From a virus: a DNA stretch of 27,248 nt. Shown here piece by piece: positions 1-8,063 of the stretch. Under the pieces are notes generated by a model, which was not told the origin of the DNA, ran no database searches, and saw only the letters and a list, made by a program, of their open reading frames with translations. The stretch is from IMG/VR virus record IMGVR_UViG_3300046534_000975, positions 1 through 27,248 of that record; one strand, given 5' to 3'. The translations under genes and the position numbers were made by a program. Each line of letters opens with the position of its first letter. Position 1 is the first letter of the stretch.

Positions 1-2
1 AT

Positions 3-644
3 TATTACCCTCGTATATTAACATCAAGCATAAACACAACAATAGCAGTAAATCAACTAATAGACGCTAATGCTAATCCTGTTTTTTCAAATGGAACAAT
101 TACACCAACATATCCTGTTTCAGGAAGTATAGTGGTAAATACAACTACATTAGCTCAGGCTTTTGTAACTACGGTAGCAAATGCTACAACTATAAATTTA
201 ACACAAGATATTTTTGCTACAACGCCAGCAAACTATAGTATTTATAATGCTAATAATATTACTGAAGTTGAAAGAGTTAGTCAAAAGAAAATATTTTATT
301 TAACAAGCTCCACATTAACAGCACCTTCAAAACAATTTCCAGCTTATGTCTTGGGAGGTAATACGGTAAGCGTTTACCCAACATCAATTCAAGCCGCAGG
401 AGATATAAAGGCTCAATACATTAGATACCCTAAGCCTCCATCATGGACTTATGTTTCATTAACATTAGGAGAGCCAACATTTTACCAGTCATCATCAACG
501 TTTCAAGACTTTGAGTTACCGTTGTCAGACGAACCTGGTTTAATTGCAAAAATATGTCAGTATGTAGGTATAGAGATTAGAGAAGCTGATGTCTATAATT
601 TTGGACAGACAGAAGAAGTAAGTAACAATCAAATACAAACATAA
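3..644 (+). CDS. Tail ring/adaptor protein, C-terminal part (5' end outside window)
   Basis: The frame is open from the first full codon at position 3 with no stop before it, so this is the 3' end of a longer gene; the internal GTG at 132 need not be the start. The visible part is rich in Thr, Asn and Val, as in beta-structured virion proteins. It then has a YIRYPKPPSW segment, a FELPLSDEPGLIAKI segment and a helical end (GIEIREADVYNFGQ). This end resembles ring proteins that sit between portal and tail hub in crAss-like and other Bacteroidota podophages (recalled family knowledge, not searched). It stops one base before the next start, so the two are almost surely co-transcribed. An extra beta module near residues 35-85 of the visible part (SGSIVVNTTTLAQAF onward) resembles modules in two downstream tail genes. 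I am fairly sure it is a virion protein and less sure which ring it forms. Confidence 0.7.
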   Translation, partial: YYPRILTSSINTTIAVNQLIDANANPVFSNGTITPTYPVSGSIVVNTTTLAQAFVTTVANATTINLTQDIFATTPANYSIYNANNITEVERVSQKKIFYLTSSTLTAPSKQFPAYVLGGNTVSVYPTSIQAAGDIKAQYIRYPKPPSWTYVSLTLGEPTFYQSSSTFQDFELPLSDEPGLIAKICQYVGIEIREADVYNFGQTEEVSNNQIQT

Positions 645-645
645 C

Positions 646-1566
646 ATGGCATATATTTCTGATTATTTATATTACGAAAACAATGGTACAAGCCCTAACG
701 ATGAAAACTGGGGATCATATCAGTATGTATCTTTAGAAGATATTGTTTCAAATTTTATGTTAATGTATCAAGGTAACAATGAGATATTAAATAACATAGA
801 AAGGTATCAAGTTATATTTCATGCAAAGAGAGGTATACAAGAATTAAATTATGATGCAATGAAGGTTATTAAAATCCTTCAGTTAACAGTAGATTCTCAA
901 ATAAGATTTGTATTGCCTCCAGATTATGTAAATTATGTAAGAGTTTCTTTATATGAAAACAATACGTTATTTCCATTAGTAGAAAATATTCAAACAATGT
1001 GGAGTGGCGCTTATTTACAAGACAATCAATCTAATATATTATTTGATTTAGATGGTAATGTATTAAGACCAGAAAACTCACAAGTAGATTTAGCCAGAAT
1101 AGCTGGTGGTATGCAGACGTTGTATTTAGGGCCAGGGCCATACAATAACACAATGGGATTTTGTTGTGATGGAGATTGGTATTTTCAATACGGAGTAGGA
1201 GGACACTTTGGTTTAAACACTGAAACGGCAAACGTAAACCCTACATTTACTATCAATAGAGATACAGGAGTAATATACTTTAGCTCTGGTATGTCTGGAA
1301 AATCAGTTGTATTAGAATATGTTTCTGACGGTATGGAAAATGGAGATGATGCAAAAATAAGTGTAAACAAAATGTTTGAAGAATTTATATATGCTTACAT
1401 TAGATTTTCATTATTAAACAGTAAGCTTGGAGTGCAAGAATATATAGTTAATAGAGCCAGAAAAGAAAAATCTTCTTTACTAAGAAATGCTAAAATAAGA
1501 TTAAGTAACATTCATCCTGGAAGACTTTTAATGAATATGAGAGGACAAGATAAATGGTTGAAATAA
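646..1566 (+). CDS. Tail ring / head-tail adaptor protein
   Basis: A 306-residue protein lying between a ring-type protein and the muzzle gene, the place held by T7 gene 11 or crAss-like ring protein 1. The N-terminal ~80 residues are helical (SLEDIVSNFMLMYQGN, then an RYQVIFHAKRGIQELNYDA helix). A beta segment follows with FVLPPDYVNYVRVSLY, an arrangement I associate with head-tail ring proteins. The middle is Gly/Tyr-rich (VGGHFGLN). The C-terminal ~70 residues are basic and helical (YIVNRARKEKSSLLRNAKIRL), which would suit packing against a neighbouring ring. The ATG follows the preceding stop after one base and the stop lies one base before the muzzle ATG. No catalytic motif is visible. 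The structural role is inferred from order and general features; the exact ring position is not settled. Confidence 0.72.
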   Translation: MAYISDYLYYENNGTSPNDENWGSYQYVSLEDIVSNFMLMYQGNNEILNNIERYQVIFHAKRGIQELNYDAMKVIKILQLTVDSQIRFVLPPDYVNYVRVSLYENNTLFPLVENIQTMWSGAYLQDNQSNILFDLDGNVLRPENSQVDLARIAGGMQTLYLGPGPYNNTMGFCCDGDWYFQYGVGGHFGLNTETANVNPTFTINRDTGVIYFSSGMSGKSVVLEYVSDGMENGDDAKISVNKMFEEFIYAYIRFSLLNSKLGVQEYIVNRARKEKSSLLRNAKIRLSNIHPGRLLMNMRGQDKWLK

Positions 1567-1567
1567 T

Positions 1568-4500
1568 ATGGATATCAACACAAATTTTATAGCTGGTAAA
1601 ATGAATAAAAGCGTTGATGAACGCTTGCTTCCTCCAGGACAATATGTAGACGCTTTAAATGTAAGACTTGGATCAACAGAAACAACTGAGATAGGGGCTG
1701 TAGAAAACTCAAAGGGAAACACAAAAGTTACAAATATTCTTTACAAAAATGAAGAAATGAGTAACGCTGTTTGTATTGGTTCTTATGCAGACGGTATAAA
1801 TCAAAATATGTATTGGTTTGTTCATGACTCAAATAATTCCAATTCAACTTCAGGAAAGATAGATATGATTCTTTCTTATAACGCATCTACAAATGTTACT
1901 AAATATTTAGTTATATCTCAAACAGTTTTAAATTTTAATTCTACATATTTAATTACAGGTGTAAATTTAATAGGAGACTTATTATTTTTTACAGACAATT
2001 TAAACCCTCCCAGAGTTATAAATATTAATAGAGATTATGCCTACCCTACAACAGAGGATAATTTTACAGAAGAAGATATTTCTTTAATAGTAAAGCCTCC
2101 AGGATTTAGTCAATATGAAAACACTTTACTCTTACCTCCTGTACAAGAATTTGTATTAGCTGCTCCAAAGTTAGTTTTATTTGACACGCCTTCTCAAGAA
2201 GAGAATTACATAAAAGATAAATTTTTATGTTTTGCTTATCGCTTTAGATATTTAGACAATCAATATAGCGCAACGTCTTTATTTACAACTCCTGCATTTG
2301 AGCCAAATGATTTCAAATTAGACTATGATACTTTAACTAATTCTGGAATGGAAAACAGATACAATACTGTTGAAATAACTTTTAGTACAGGGCCACAGAA
2401 TGTAATAGGTATAGATGTATTATACAAAGAGTCAGGTAAGAACACAATATTTTTAATAGAAAAATATAAAAAATCAGAAGAAGGTTGGTCAGATAATTCT
2501 TTTAGATCTATAAACTTTGGAAAGAAAAAAGTATATACTTTACTGGGTGAAGATGAATTGCTAAGGACATTTGATAATGTTCCTTTACTTGCACAAGCTC
2601 AGTCAGTAATGGGTAATAGGGTTATGTTTGGAAACTATACAGACGGACGTAATATGGTAGACGCAGAAAATTTACCTGTTGCGATTGACTACTCTGTTGA
2701 AGTACAAGAGCTTAATGATGAGTTTGTAGCGTTATTAAATCCTACAAGGATTGCTACGTCACAAAATTGGAATATTAGCGCAACACAATTTCAATCTACT
2801 TTAGGCTTTAATACTTTTTACGCAAATACATCATCAGCTAACAATATTATTTTTTCAGGATCAGAATCTATACCTGTAGGTTCTGCCTTTAGATGGGAAA
2901 TACAACTTAGAACTACTTCTACTCAATCTATTACACAAAGTGTTACTGGATTTCCAGACACAGGAGAATATATTTCTTCAACAAGTACTGAACCTATAAC
3001 TTTAGATTTTAATTTTATAACACAAAATTCCTATAACTCTGTAAATGCTATGTTAAATAGCGCAGAATTTTCTGACGCTGTAGGTGTTACAAATTTTCAG
3101 CCAATATCAAATTCAAATAACGGTAACACTTTAACTGATTTATTTAACACAGCAATAGTAGCTCCAGGGCCAAACAACCCTGGTCTGAACGCTTTAAATC
3201 TTTCTCCTTTTATTCAAACAGAACACACTTTAACAGGAATATCTTCTACAACAGTAGACGAAGGGTGGGGATTAGTAATAGCAGGCGATACATTTGATTT
3301 AAAAGTTCCAGCCGTAGAGTATACATTTGTAGATGTTAGCACTAATGTTACAAGTAGATATTATGAATATTTTCAAACTGTAAACAATGGCATAACAGGG
3401 AGTTTAGATACATTATCTAACAGGTTAAGCTTACACAGTAATAGAGATTACAGTGTAGGAATAATATATATGGATGAGTACGGAAGATCGTCAACTGTTT
3501 TAACTAACACAGACAACACAATTCATGTTTCTCCAAAAGGAGCAGAATTTGTTAACAGGTTACAAGTCTCAATTAGTAACCCTCCTCCGTTTTGGGCTAC
3601 AAGATATAAGTTTGCTATAAAACCTTCCGCGACAACATACGACACTATATATATTACTGTTTTTACCAGAGATTTTTTTGATCCTGCTATGTTCTGGTTT
3701 AGATTAGTAGGCCAAGATCAAGCATTAGTATCTGCTGGAGATACTTTAATTGTAAAAGCAGAAAACTTTTTTGTTTTCCCAATAGTAGTTACTCTTGAAG
3801 TTTTAGAAGTAGAACCTAAAGGAAGAGGAGAGATAGATGGAGTTGTGGGAGCTTTAGGAAATAGTCTTCCTGGGTTATATTTTTCAGCAAAACCAACTGG
3901 ATTTGATCCGAGTGATCAAACTAAAATATATCAGTATAATACTAAATCAGCTAAAACAAAATCAACTTCTTGCGGGCCTAATCCTACTGATGATCAGCAA
4001 GTTGTGTATCCAGTTAATGATGGTACTGTAAACTACGCAATCCCCGCTGGTACTGTAATACAAATAGATATGAGGATTACAAGGGGGTCTTATGGCGGAG
4101 GTTTAAACCCTGGAAATCCAGATGATAATGAATCGGTTGATTGGGCATGGGATCAAGAATATATATCTACTGAAGCCTACCCTAATTTTTACGATTGGTT
4201 TGAGGGCCAGCAAATAGATAATTTTGTACAAGGAACAAGAAACTCAGGAGGAAAAGAAATTACAGGTCATTATAATGGAACTATTGAGAATTTTGTACAA
4301 GACATAGGTATTCCTGGAGGATGTTATAATTATTCAGTTCAGTTTTTGGCAGATCCAAATACTGGTTTATTATCTTTAGTTTTAAGTTCAGGAGTTGCAA
4401 GGGGTGGCCCAGGTTTTGACAAAAGACCTGCAAGAACAAGTGTGCAAATAACTGTAATTACAAATGGTGCTGTTGTTGTATTAGAAACGGTGCCAGCGCC

Positions 4501-6679
4501 AGCAGATCCAAATATATATTATGAAGGTTCTGAAAATTTTAATATTGCTTTTGATCCTGTACAAAATAAAAGAATACATTTTGCTAATAAACAAAACCAA
4601 GGCATAGCTACAAATTTACCTGCTATTTGCGATATAGCTTTTGGAAATTGTTATGGCTTTGGAAATGGTGTTGAAAGTTATAAAATATTAGATGAAGCTG
4701 CGCAAAATCAATTTGCTTTAGGTGAAAGAGTGAGCGCGGTATCTTCTCTTCCATATATAGAATCTAATAGAATTGCCTCTGTTACATACAGTGGTATTTA
4801 TAATGGTCAAACAAATTTAAATAACAGTAATGAGTTTAATTTAGCATTAGCAAATTTTAAAGATTGTGAGATAGTGTACGGCCCTATCATGAAATTGTAT
4901 TCGCGTAATACCAATCTACTTGTATTACAAGAAGATAGAATATCTTATATTTTAACAGGAGTTAATTTATTATCTGATGCAGCTGGAGGAGGAGCTATTA
5001 CTTCTATTCCTGAAGTTTTAGCTAATCAAATAGCTCGTACAGAAGAAAACGGTATAAGTTTTAACCCAGAAAGTTTTGCAAGTTTTGGAGATTCTGTATA
5101 TTTTACAGACACAAAAAGAAATGCTGTTTTAAAATTAACTGCAACTGAAAGAGGAGATCTTTTAGAGATTATTTCTGATTTAGGAATGAGATCTTATTTT
5201 AGAGACAACTTTTATCCACAAATAGATACACAAAAGTTAGGAGGCTATGATCCTTATATGGATGAATATGTTTTAAATAACAATCCTATTACTGTTGTAA
5301 ATAAAGCAAACACTTTAGATTGCGGAACTTTAATATCACAAACAAACGCTCCTGATCTTTATGAAGTTGTTGTAGAAATAGGAACTATTGTTGGAAATTC
5401 AACTGTAGATTATTTGTTAGGAGCGGGTTCTGGAGATATAAAAATAACATATACCTGGGAAGGTCTTAATATTAATACAATAGACACTGGAAGCGCTACA
5501 AGTACTAACACAGGAACGTTAACAGATAGTGGTGCAGATTTTATAACTTCTGGAGTGTTGGTAGGCATGGGTGTGCTTAACACAACTCAGGGTACTGTAA
5601 ATGCTCCAAGAACAACTATCACTGGTATAACCTCTGCAACAGAAATAATTTTAGCTAATCCAAATTTTAATTTTTCATCAGGAGATAGCTATATAATACA
5701 ACAAAGAGTAATTCCTGTAATATCTACTGTAACTGTTAACGGAACAAATCCAGGAGGGCAAATATCTATTAATAAAAGTTCTTTATATCCTACATCTATA
5801 ACTTTAAAGGTAGAGAGAGTTTCTGGAACAGATCCTTTGTCTTATCAAATAACTCCTAATTGTGCTGATGCACCAGTTGGATCACTTACTCAAATAGTAC
5901 TGACGTCTTCGCAACAATCAGGTAAAGAATTACATTATGAATATCAATGGAATGATAATACATTCTTTAGTCCTGTTGAGTCTAATTTAGTTAGAGTGCA
6001 ATCAAATCCTTTACAGAGCGTTTCAGCTTTTAATCAGACAACAGGATTGCAGTCACAAGGCATGATACCTTATTTAAACACAAATCATTTAATAAGATCT
6101 AATAAATTAAACACAGATGATTTAGTCTTTAATGTAAACGAAAATAAATTATATATTTTTGCCCAAGGAAATCCTATGTATGCTCCAGGAGCTACAGGAA
6201 CATCAAATGATTTTGACGTAACTAAGTTAGCAGGAAAATCTCCTTTAACACCTATTTTAAACCCTCAAACAGGATTGTATCAAGCGACAAGAAATAATTA
6301 CGGTATGGGTACTTCTACTCCAAATTTAATTGTAGTAACAGATTTAAGAGATGTTTCTTTTGTAAAAATGAGTTATGACCTAACTTCATCTTCAGCTGCT
6401 TGTGCATTGATTGGAAACTGTTCTAACATATTAACAAGCGCAAGAAAAAATTCAAATTATACTGCCTGTGAATTGACTTCAATAGCAATATCTCGTTATA
6501 CAAATGCTATTTCAGTAGCAAACATAGGTGTTGGAGATATTTTATATCAAAATTCTCCTTGTAATTCTAATCAAACTAATTGGACTAATTCAGGTTATTA
6601 TAAAATTGCTGGAGGATTAAATGGAAGAGTTCTTCGGGTGGGAAATGATGGTTTAATAGTTCAAATAACAAATTGTTAA
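1568..6679 (+). CDS. Tail hub/muzzle ('stabilization') protein, main part
   Basis: A 1703-residue protein. Its N-terminus (NTNFIAGKMNKSVDERLLPP, then QYVDALNVRLGS and GAVENSKGN) is the characteristic start of the stabilization/muzzle protein of crAss-like and flavobacterial podophages, functionally equivalent to T7 gp12. This protein forms the distal nozzle of the tail. A beta-propeller-like body follows, with SVMGNRVMFGNYTDGRN near residue 345 and GISFNPESFASFGDSVYFTD near residue 1160. The conserved GGYDPYMDEYV segment ends near residue 1236. About 465 further residues form extra Ser/Thr/Gly-rich beta modules, including GTLTDSGADFITSG near 1315 and a Cys-bounded module with SGYYKIAGG at the very end. 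In related proteins I would expect the GW-SFYSF domain straight after YDPY; here that domain is in the gene at 6870. Many Ile/Val/Tyr residues and no signal peptide fit a virion protein. Confidence 0.82.
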   Translation: MDINTNFIAGKMNKSVDERLLPPGQYVDALNVRLGSTETTEIGAVENSKGNTKVTNILYKNEEMSNAVCIGSYADGINQNMYWFVHDSNNSNSTSGKIDMILSYNASTNVTKYLVISQTVLNFNSTYLITGVNLIGDLLFFTDNLNPPRVININRDYAYPTTEDNFTEEDISLIVKPPGFSQYENTLLLPPVQEFVLAAPKLVLFDTPSQEENYIKDKFLCFAYRFRYLDNQYSATSLFTTPAFEPNDFKLDYDTLTNSGMENRYNTVEITFSTGPQNVIGIDVLYKESGKNTIFLIEKYKKSEEGWSDNSFRSINFGKKKVYTLLGEDELLRTFDNVPLLAQAQSVMGNRVMFGNYTDGRNMVDAENLPVAIDYSVEVQELNDEFVALLNPTRIATSQNWNISATQFQSTLGFNTFYANTSSANNIIFSGSESIPVGSAFRWEIQLRTTSTQSITQSVTGFPDTGEYISSTSTEPITLDFNFITQNSYNSVNAMLNSAEFSDAVGVTNFQPISNSNNGNTLTDLFNTAIVAPGPNNPGLNALNLSPFIQTEHTLTGISSTTVDEGWGLVIAGDTFDLKVPAVEYTFVDVSTNVTSRYYEYFQTVNNGITGSLDTLSNRLSLHSNRDYSVGIIYMDEYGRSSTVLTNTDNTIHVSPKGAEFVNRLQVSISNPPPFWATRYKFAIKPSATTYDTIYITVFTRDFFDPAMFWFRLVGQDQALVSAGDTLIVKAENFFVFPIVVTLEVLEVEPKGRGEIDGVVGALGNSLPGLYFSAKPTGFDPSDQTKIYQYNTKSAKTKSTSCGPNPTDDQQVVYPVNDGTVNYAIPAGTVIQIDMRITRGSYGGGLNPGNPDDNESVDWAWDQEYISTEAYPNFYDWFEGQQIDNFVQGTRNSGGKEITGHYNGTIENFVQDIGIPGGCYNYSVQFLADPNTGLLSLVLSSGVARGGPGFDKRPARTSVQITVITNGAVVVLETVPAPADPNIYYEGSENFNIAFDPVQNKRIHFANKQNQGIATNLPAICDIAFGNCYGFGNGVESYKILDEAAQNQFALGERVSAVSSLPYIESNRIASVTYSGIYNGQTNLNNSNEFNLALANFKDCEIVYGPIMKLYSRNTNLLVLQEDRISYILTGVNLLSDAAGGGAITSIPEVLANQIARTEENGISFNPESFASFGDSVYFTDTKRNAVLKLTATERGDLLEIISDLGMRSYFRDNFYPQIDTQKLGGYDPYMDEYVLNNNPITVVNKANTLDCGTLISQTNAPDLYEVVVEIGTIVGNSTVDYLLGAGSGDIKITYTWEGLNINTIDTGSATSTNTGTLTDSGADFITSGVLVGMGVLNTTQGTVNAPRTTITGITSATEIILANPNFNFSSGDSYIIQQRVIPVISTVTVNGTNPGGQISINKSSLYPTSITLKVERVSGTDPLSYQITPNCADAPVGSLTQIVLTSSQQSGKELHYEYQWNDNTFFSPVESNLVRVQSNPLQSVSAFNQTTGLQSQGMIPYLNTNHLIRSNKLNTDDLVFNVNENKLYIFAQGNPMYAPGATGTSNDFDVTKLAGKSPLTPILNPQTGLYQATRNNYGMGTSTPNLIVVTDLRDVSFVKMSYDLTSSSAACALIGNCSNILTSARKNSNYTACELTSIAISRYTNAISVANIGVGDILYQNSPCNSNQTNWTNSGYYKIAGGLNGRVLRVGNDGLIVQITNC

Positions 6680-6680
6680 T

Positions 6681-6857
6681 ATGGCGGTACTAATAAATAG
6701 ATATTTTGATGGTAATACATTTTGTCAAGCAACTGGTATTTTTACAGATGATAAACTAAGCGTATTTGCCCCTACAGGATATTACGCTTTTGACGGGTAT
6801 GTAAGGTACTGGGATGACAGTACGCAAATTTTAGGCAGTTGCTCTGTATGTCCTTAA
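6681..6857 (+). CDS. Small protein resembling the muzzle's terminal module (58 aa)
   Basis: An ATG one base after the muzzle stop opens a 58-codon frame ending in TAA. It fills almost the whole gap before the next gene. The protein (MAVLINRYFDGNTFCQATG at the start, then PTGYYAFDGYVRYWDD and CSVCP at the end) has the same layout as the last ~70 residues of the muzzle. Both have a first Cys, a short beta segment, a (T/S)GYY core, an aromatic or charged turn and a terminal Cys. It is in the same frame as the gene at 6870, separated by one TAA and a few AT-rich codons, so loss of that stop would fuse them. It is probably a small accessory tail piece or a leftover module from a muzzle duplication. 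No function is known to me. Its position and module likeness support a real gene. Confidence 0.6.
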   Translation: MAVLINRYFDGNTFCQATGIFTDDKLSVFAPTGYYAFDGYVRYWDDSTQILGSCSVCP

Positions 6858-6869
6858 AAAAATAAAATT

Positions 6870-7640
6870 ATGGCAACAAACGAAACATTATCATATAGTG
6901 ACGGGGCTAAAGGTTGGCCTTCTTTTTATTCATTCTTACCAGAATTTATGATGGGAATGAATAGTTTTTTCTATACATTTAAAAATGGAAATATTTATAG
7001 ACATAATACAAATGAAAAAAGAAATGTATATTATGATGTAAAGTATAAATCTAATATTACAGGTGTATTTAATGCATCTCCTTTAGAAATAAAATTATTT
7101 AAAACAATGTCTTTTGAAAGTGATGCTTCTTGGAATGTTACTTCTCTTCTTACTGATTTAAGCACAGGAAGCATGTTAAACACTTACTTTGAACAAAAAG
7201 AAGGAGAGTGGTTTTCTTTTATCAGACAAAATTCTTCAACGATTAATTTTAAATTAAGATCAGCGCATGGAATTGGAGACATATTGTCTACTCCTTCCTT
7301 GATATCTGCAAATTCATACTTATATACTTTCGCTAATCCCATAGGTAATATGATAGATGAAGGAGATGCAATTTTTAAAACTACTACACCTGGTACTGTA
7401 GCTCCTACTAAAACTGGTACTGTTACAAGCGTAGACAACACACTAAATACTATTACTGTAAACACTACAGGTTTTACTCAATTAGTTTTAGCGGGTGACT
7501 ATATACTTTACTATAAAAATGTTGTTGCTGAGTCGCAGGGAGCAAGAGGTTACTTTATGCAATTTACGTTAGAAAATGACAGCTTAGCACCAGTTGAGTT
7601 GTTTTCTGTAGGTAGTAGCATGATGAAAAGTTATCCATAG
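6870..7640 (+). CDS. Detached C-terminal domain of the muzzle protein
   Basis: A 256-residue protein beginning ETLSYSDGAKGWPSFYSFLP, then FFYTFKNGNIYRHNTNEKRN. In crAss-like and flavobacterial muzzle/stabilization proteins I know this as the C-terminal domain of the long chain (a GW-SFYSF-P motif followed by FYTF-G-LY-HN). Here it is a separate cistron with its own ATG behind an AT-rich leader. A conserved-type FKTMSFESDASWNV segment follows, then EGEWFSFIRQ, a Thr/Val-rich beta insertion near residues 170-210 (TGTVTSVDNTLN), and an end GYFMQFTLEND with ELFSVGSS. The piece probably assembles with the 1703-residue protein in the distal tail. Whether both parts come from an ancestral single gene, or another phage group also has them split, cannot be told from this window alone. 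Confidence 0.75.
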   Translation: MATNETLSYSDGAKGWPSFYSFLPEFMMGMNSFFYTFKNGNIYRHNTNEKRNVYYDVKYKSNITGVFNASPLEIKLFKTMSFESDASWNVTSLLTDLSTGSMLNTYFEQKEGEWFSFIRQNSSTINFKLRSAHGIGDILSTPSLISANSYLYTFANPIGNMIDEGDAIFKTTTPGTVAPTKTGTVTSVDNTLNTITVNTTGFTQLVLAGDYILYYKNVVAESQGARGYFMQFTLENDSLAPVELFSVGSSMMKSYP

Positions 7641-7660
7641 ATTTTATTATCTTTGCAGTA

Positions 7661-8062
7661 ATGTCATTTAATATACTACCTCTTACTTCTAAAGATTATG
7701 ATGATGTTTTAGTAGGCTGGTGGAAAGAGTGGAGATGGACTCCCCCGACAAAAGATTTTTTACCCGAAACAGGGTACATGGTTTATTATAAGGATAAACC
7801 TATTTGCGCAGGGTATATGTACATAACAAATTCTAATGTAGTTTTATTAGAATGGATTATATCTAATTTTAAATTTAAAAACAAAAAAATTAGAAAAGAA
7901 GCGTTATTGATGTTAATACAATTTATCACTTCTTTAGCGACAGGGACAGGGAAAAAGTATGTTTATTCAATACTAAAAAGTAAAAGTTTAATTGATTTAT
8001 ATACAGAACTTGGTTATAAAAAAGGTGATGAAAATGGACAAGAAATGATTAAAATATTATAA
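7661..8062 (+). CDS. GNAT-fold-like protein, positional counterpart of T7 gp13
   Basis: A 133-residue protein with the order of a GNAT N-acetyltransferase. An N-terminal LTSKDYDDVLVGWWKEW segment is followed by beta strands with PICAGYMYI. A basic stretch (FKFKNKKIRKEALLMLIQFI) lies where the acetyl-CoA binding loop and helix are expected. A C-terminal SLIDLYTELGYKKGD matches the usual 'a--lYeklGF' motif. The R/Q-x-x-G-x-G/A acetyl-CoA signature is not clearly preserved, so catalytic activity is doubtful. T7 gp13 is 138 aa, has been linked to the GNAT fold, and lies between the tail tube genes and gene 14, exactly as here. A role in virion assembly is therefore as likely as acetylation. It starts 20 bases after the preceding stop, and its stop is one base before the next ATG. 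Confidence 0.62.
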   Translation: MSFNILPLTSKDYDDVLVGWWKEWRWTPPTKDFLPETGYMVYYKDKPICAGYMYITNSNVVLLEWIISNFKFKNKKIRKEALLMLIQFITSLATGTGKKYVYSILKSKSLIDLYTELGYKKGDENGQEMIKIL

Positions 8063-8063
8063 T

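Noticed and set aside
5212-5220. Perfect DnaA-box-like TTATCCACA
   Set aside because: It is a single copy inside the muzzle coding region with no cluster of boxes or AT-rich unwinding element, so it is not evidence of an origin.
6650-6690. Programmed frameshift joining the muzzle to the next frame
   Set aside because: No slippery heptamer or downstream structure is visible around the muzzle stop, and the next ATG has a normal position for re-initiation.
7184-7465. Antisense open frame of 93 codons with a hydrophobic reading
   Set aside because: It lies wholly opposite the detached muzzle domain, which has recognisable family motifs. The antisense reading shows none.
7648-7655. TATCTTTG, fitting the Bacteroidota -7 promoter element TAnnTTTG, just before the GNAT-like gene
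   Set aside because: No -33 TTG element lies at the right distance, and a start there would leave almost no leader. The motif is expected by chance in AT-rich DNA.
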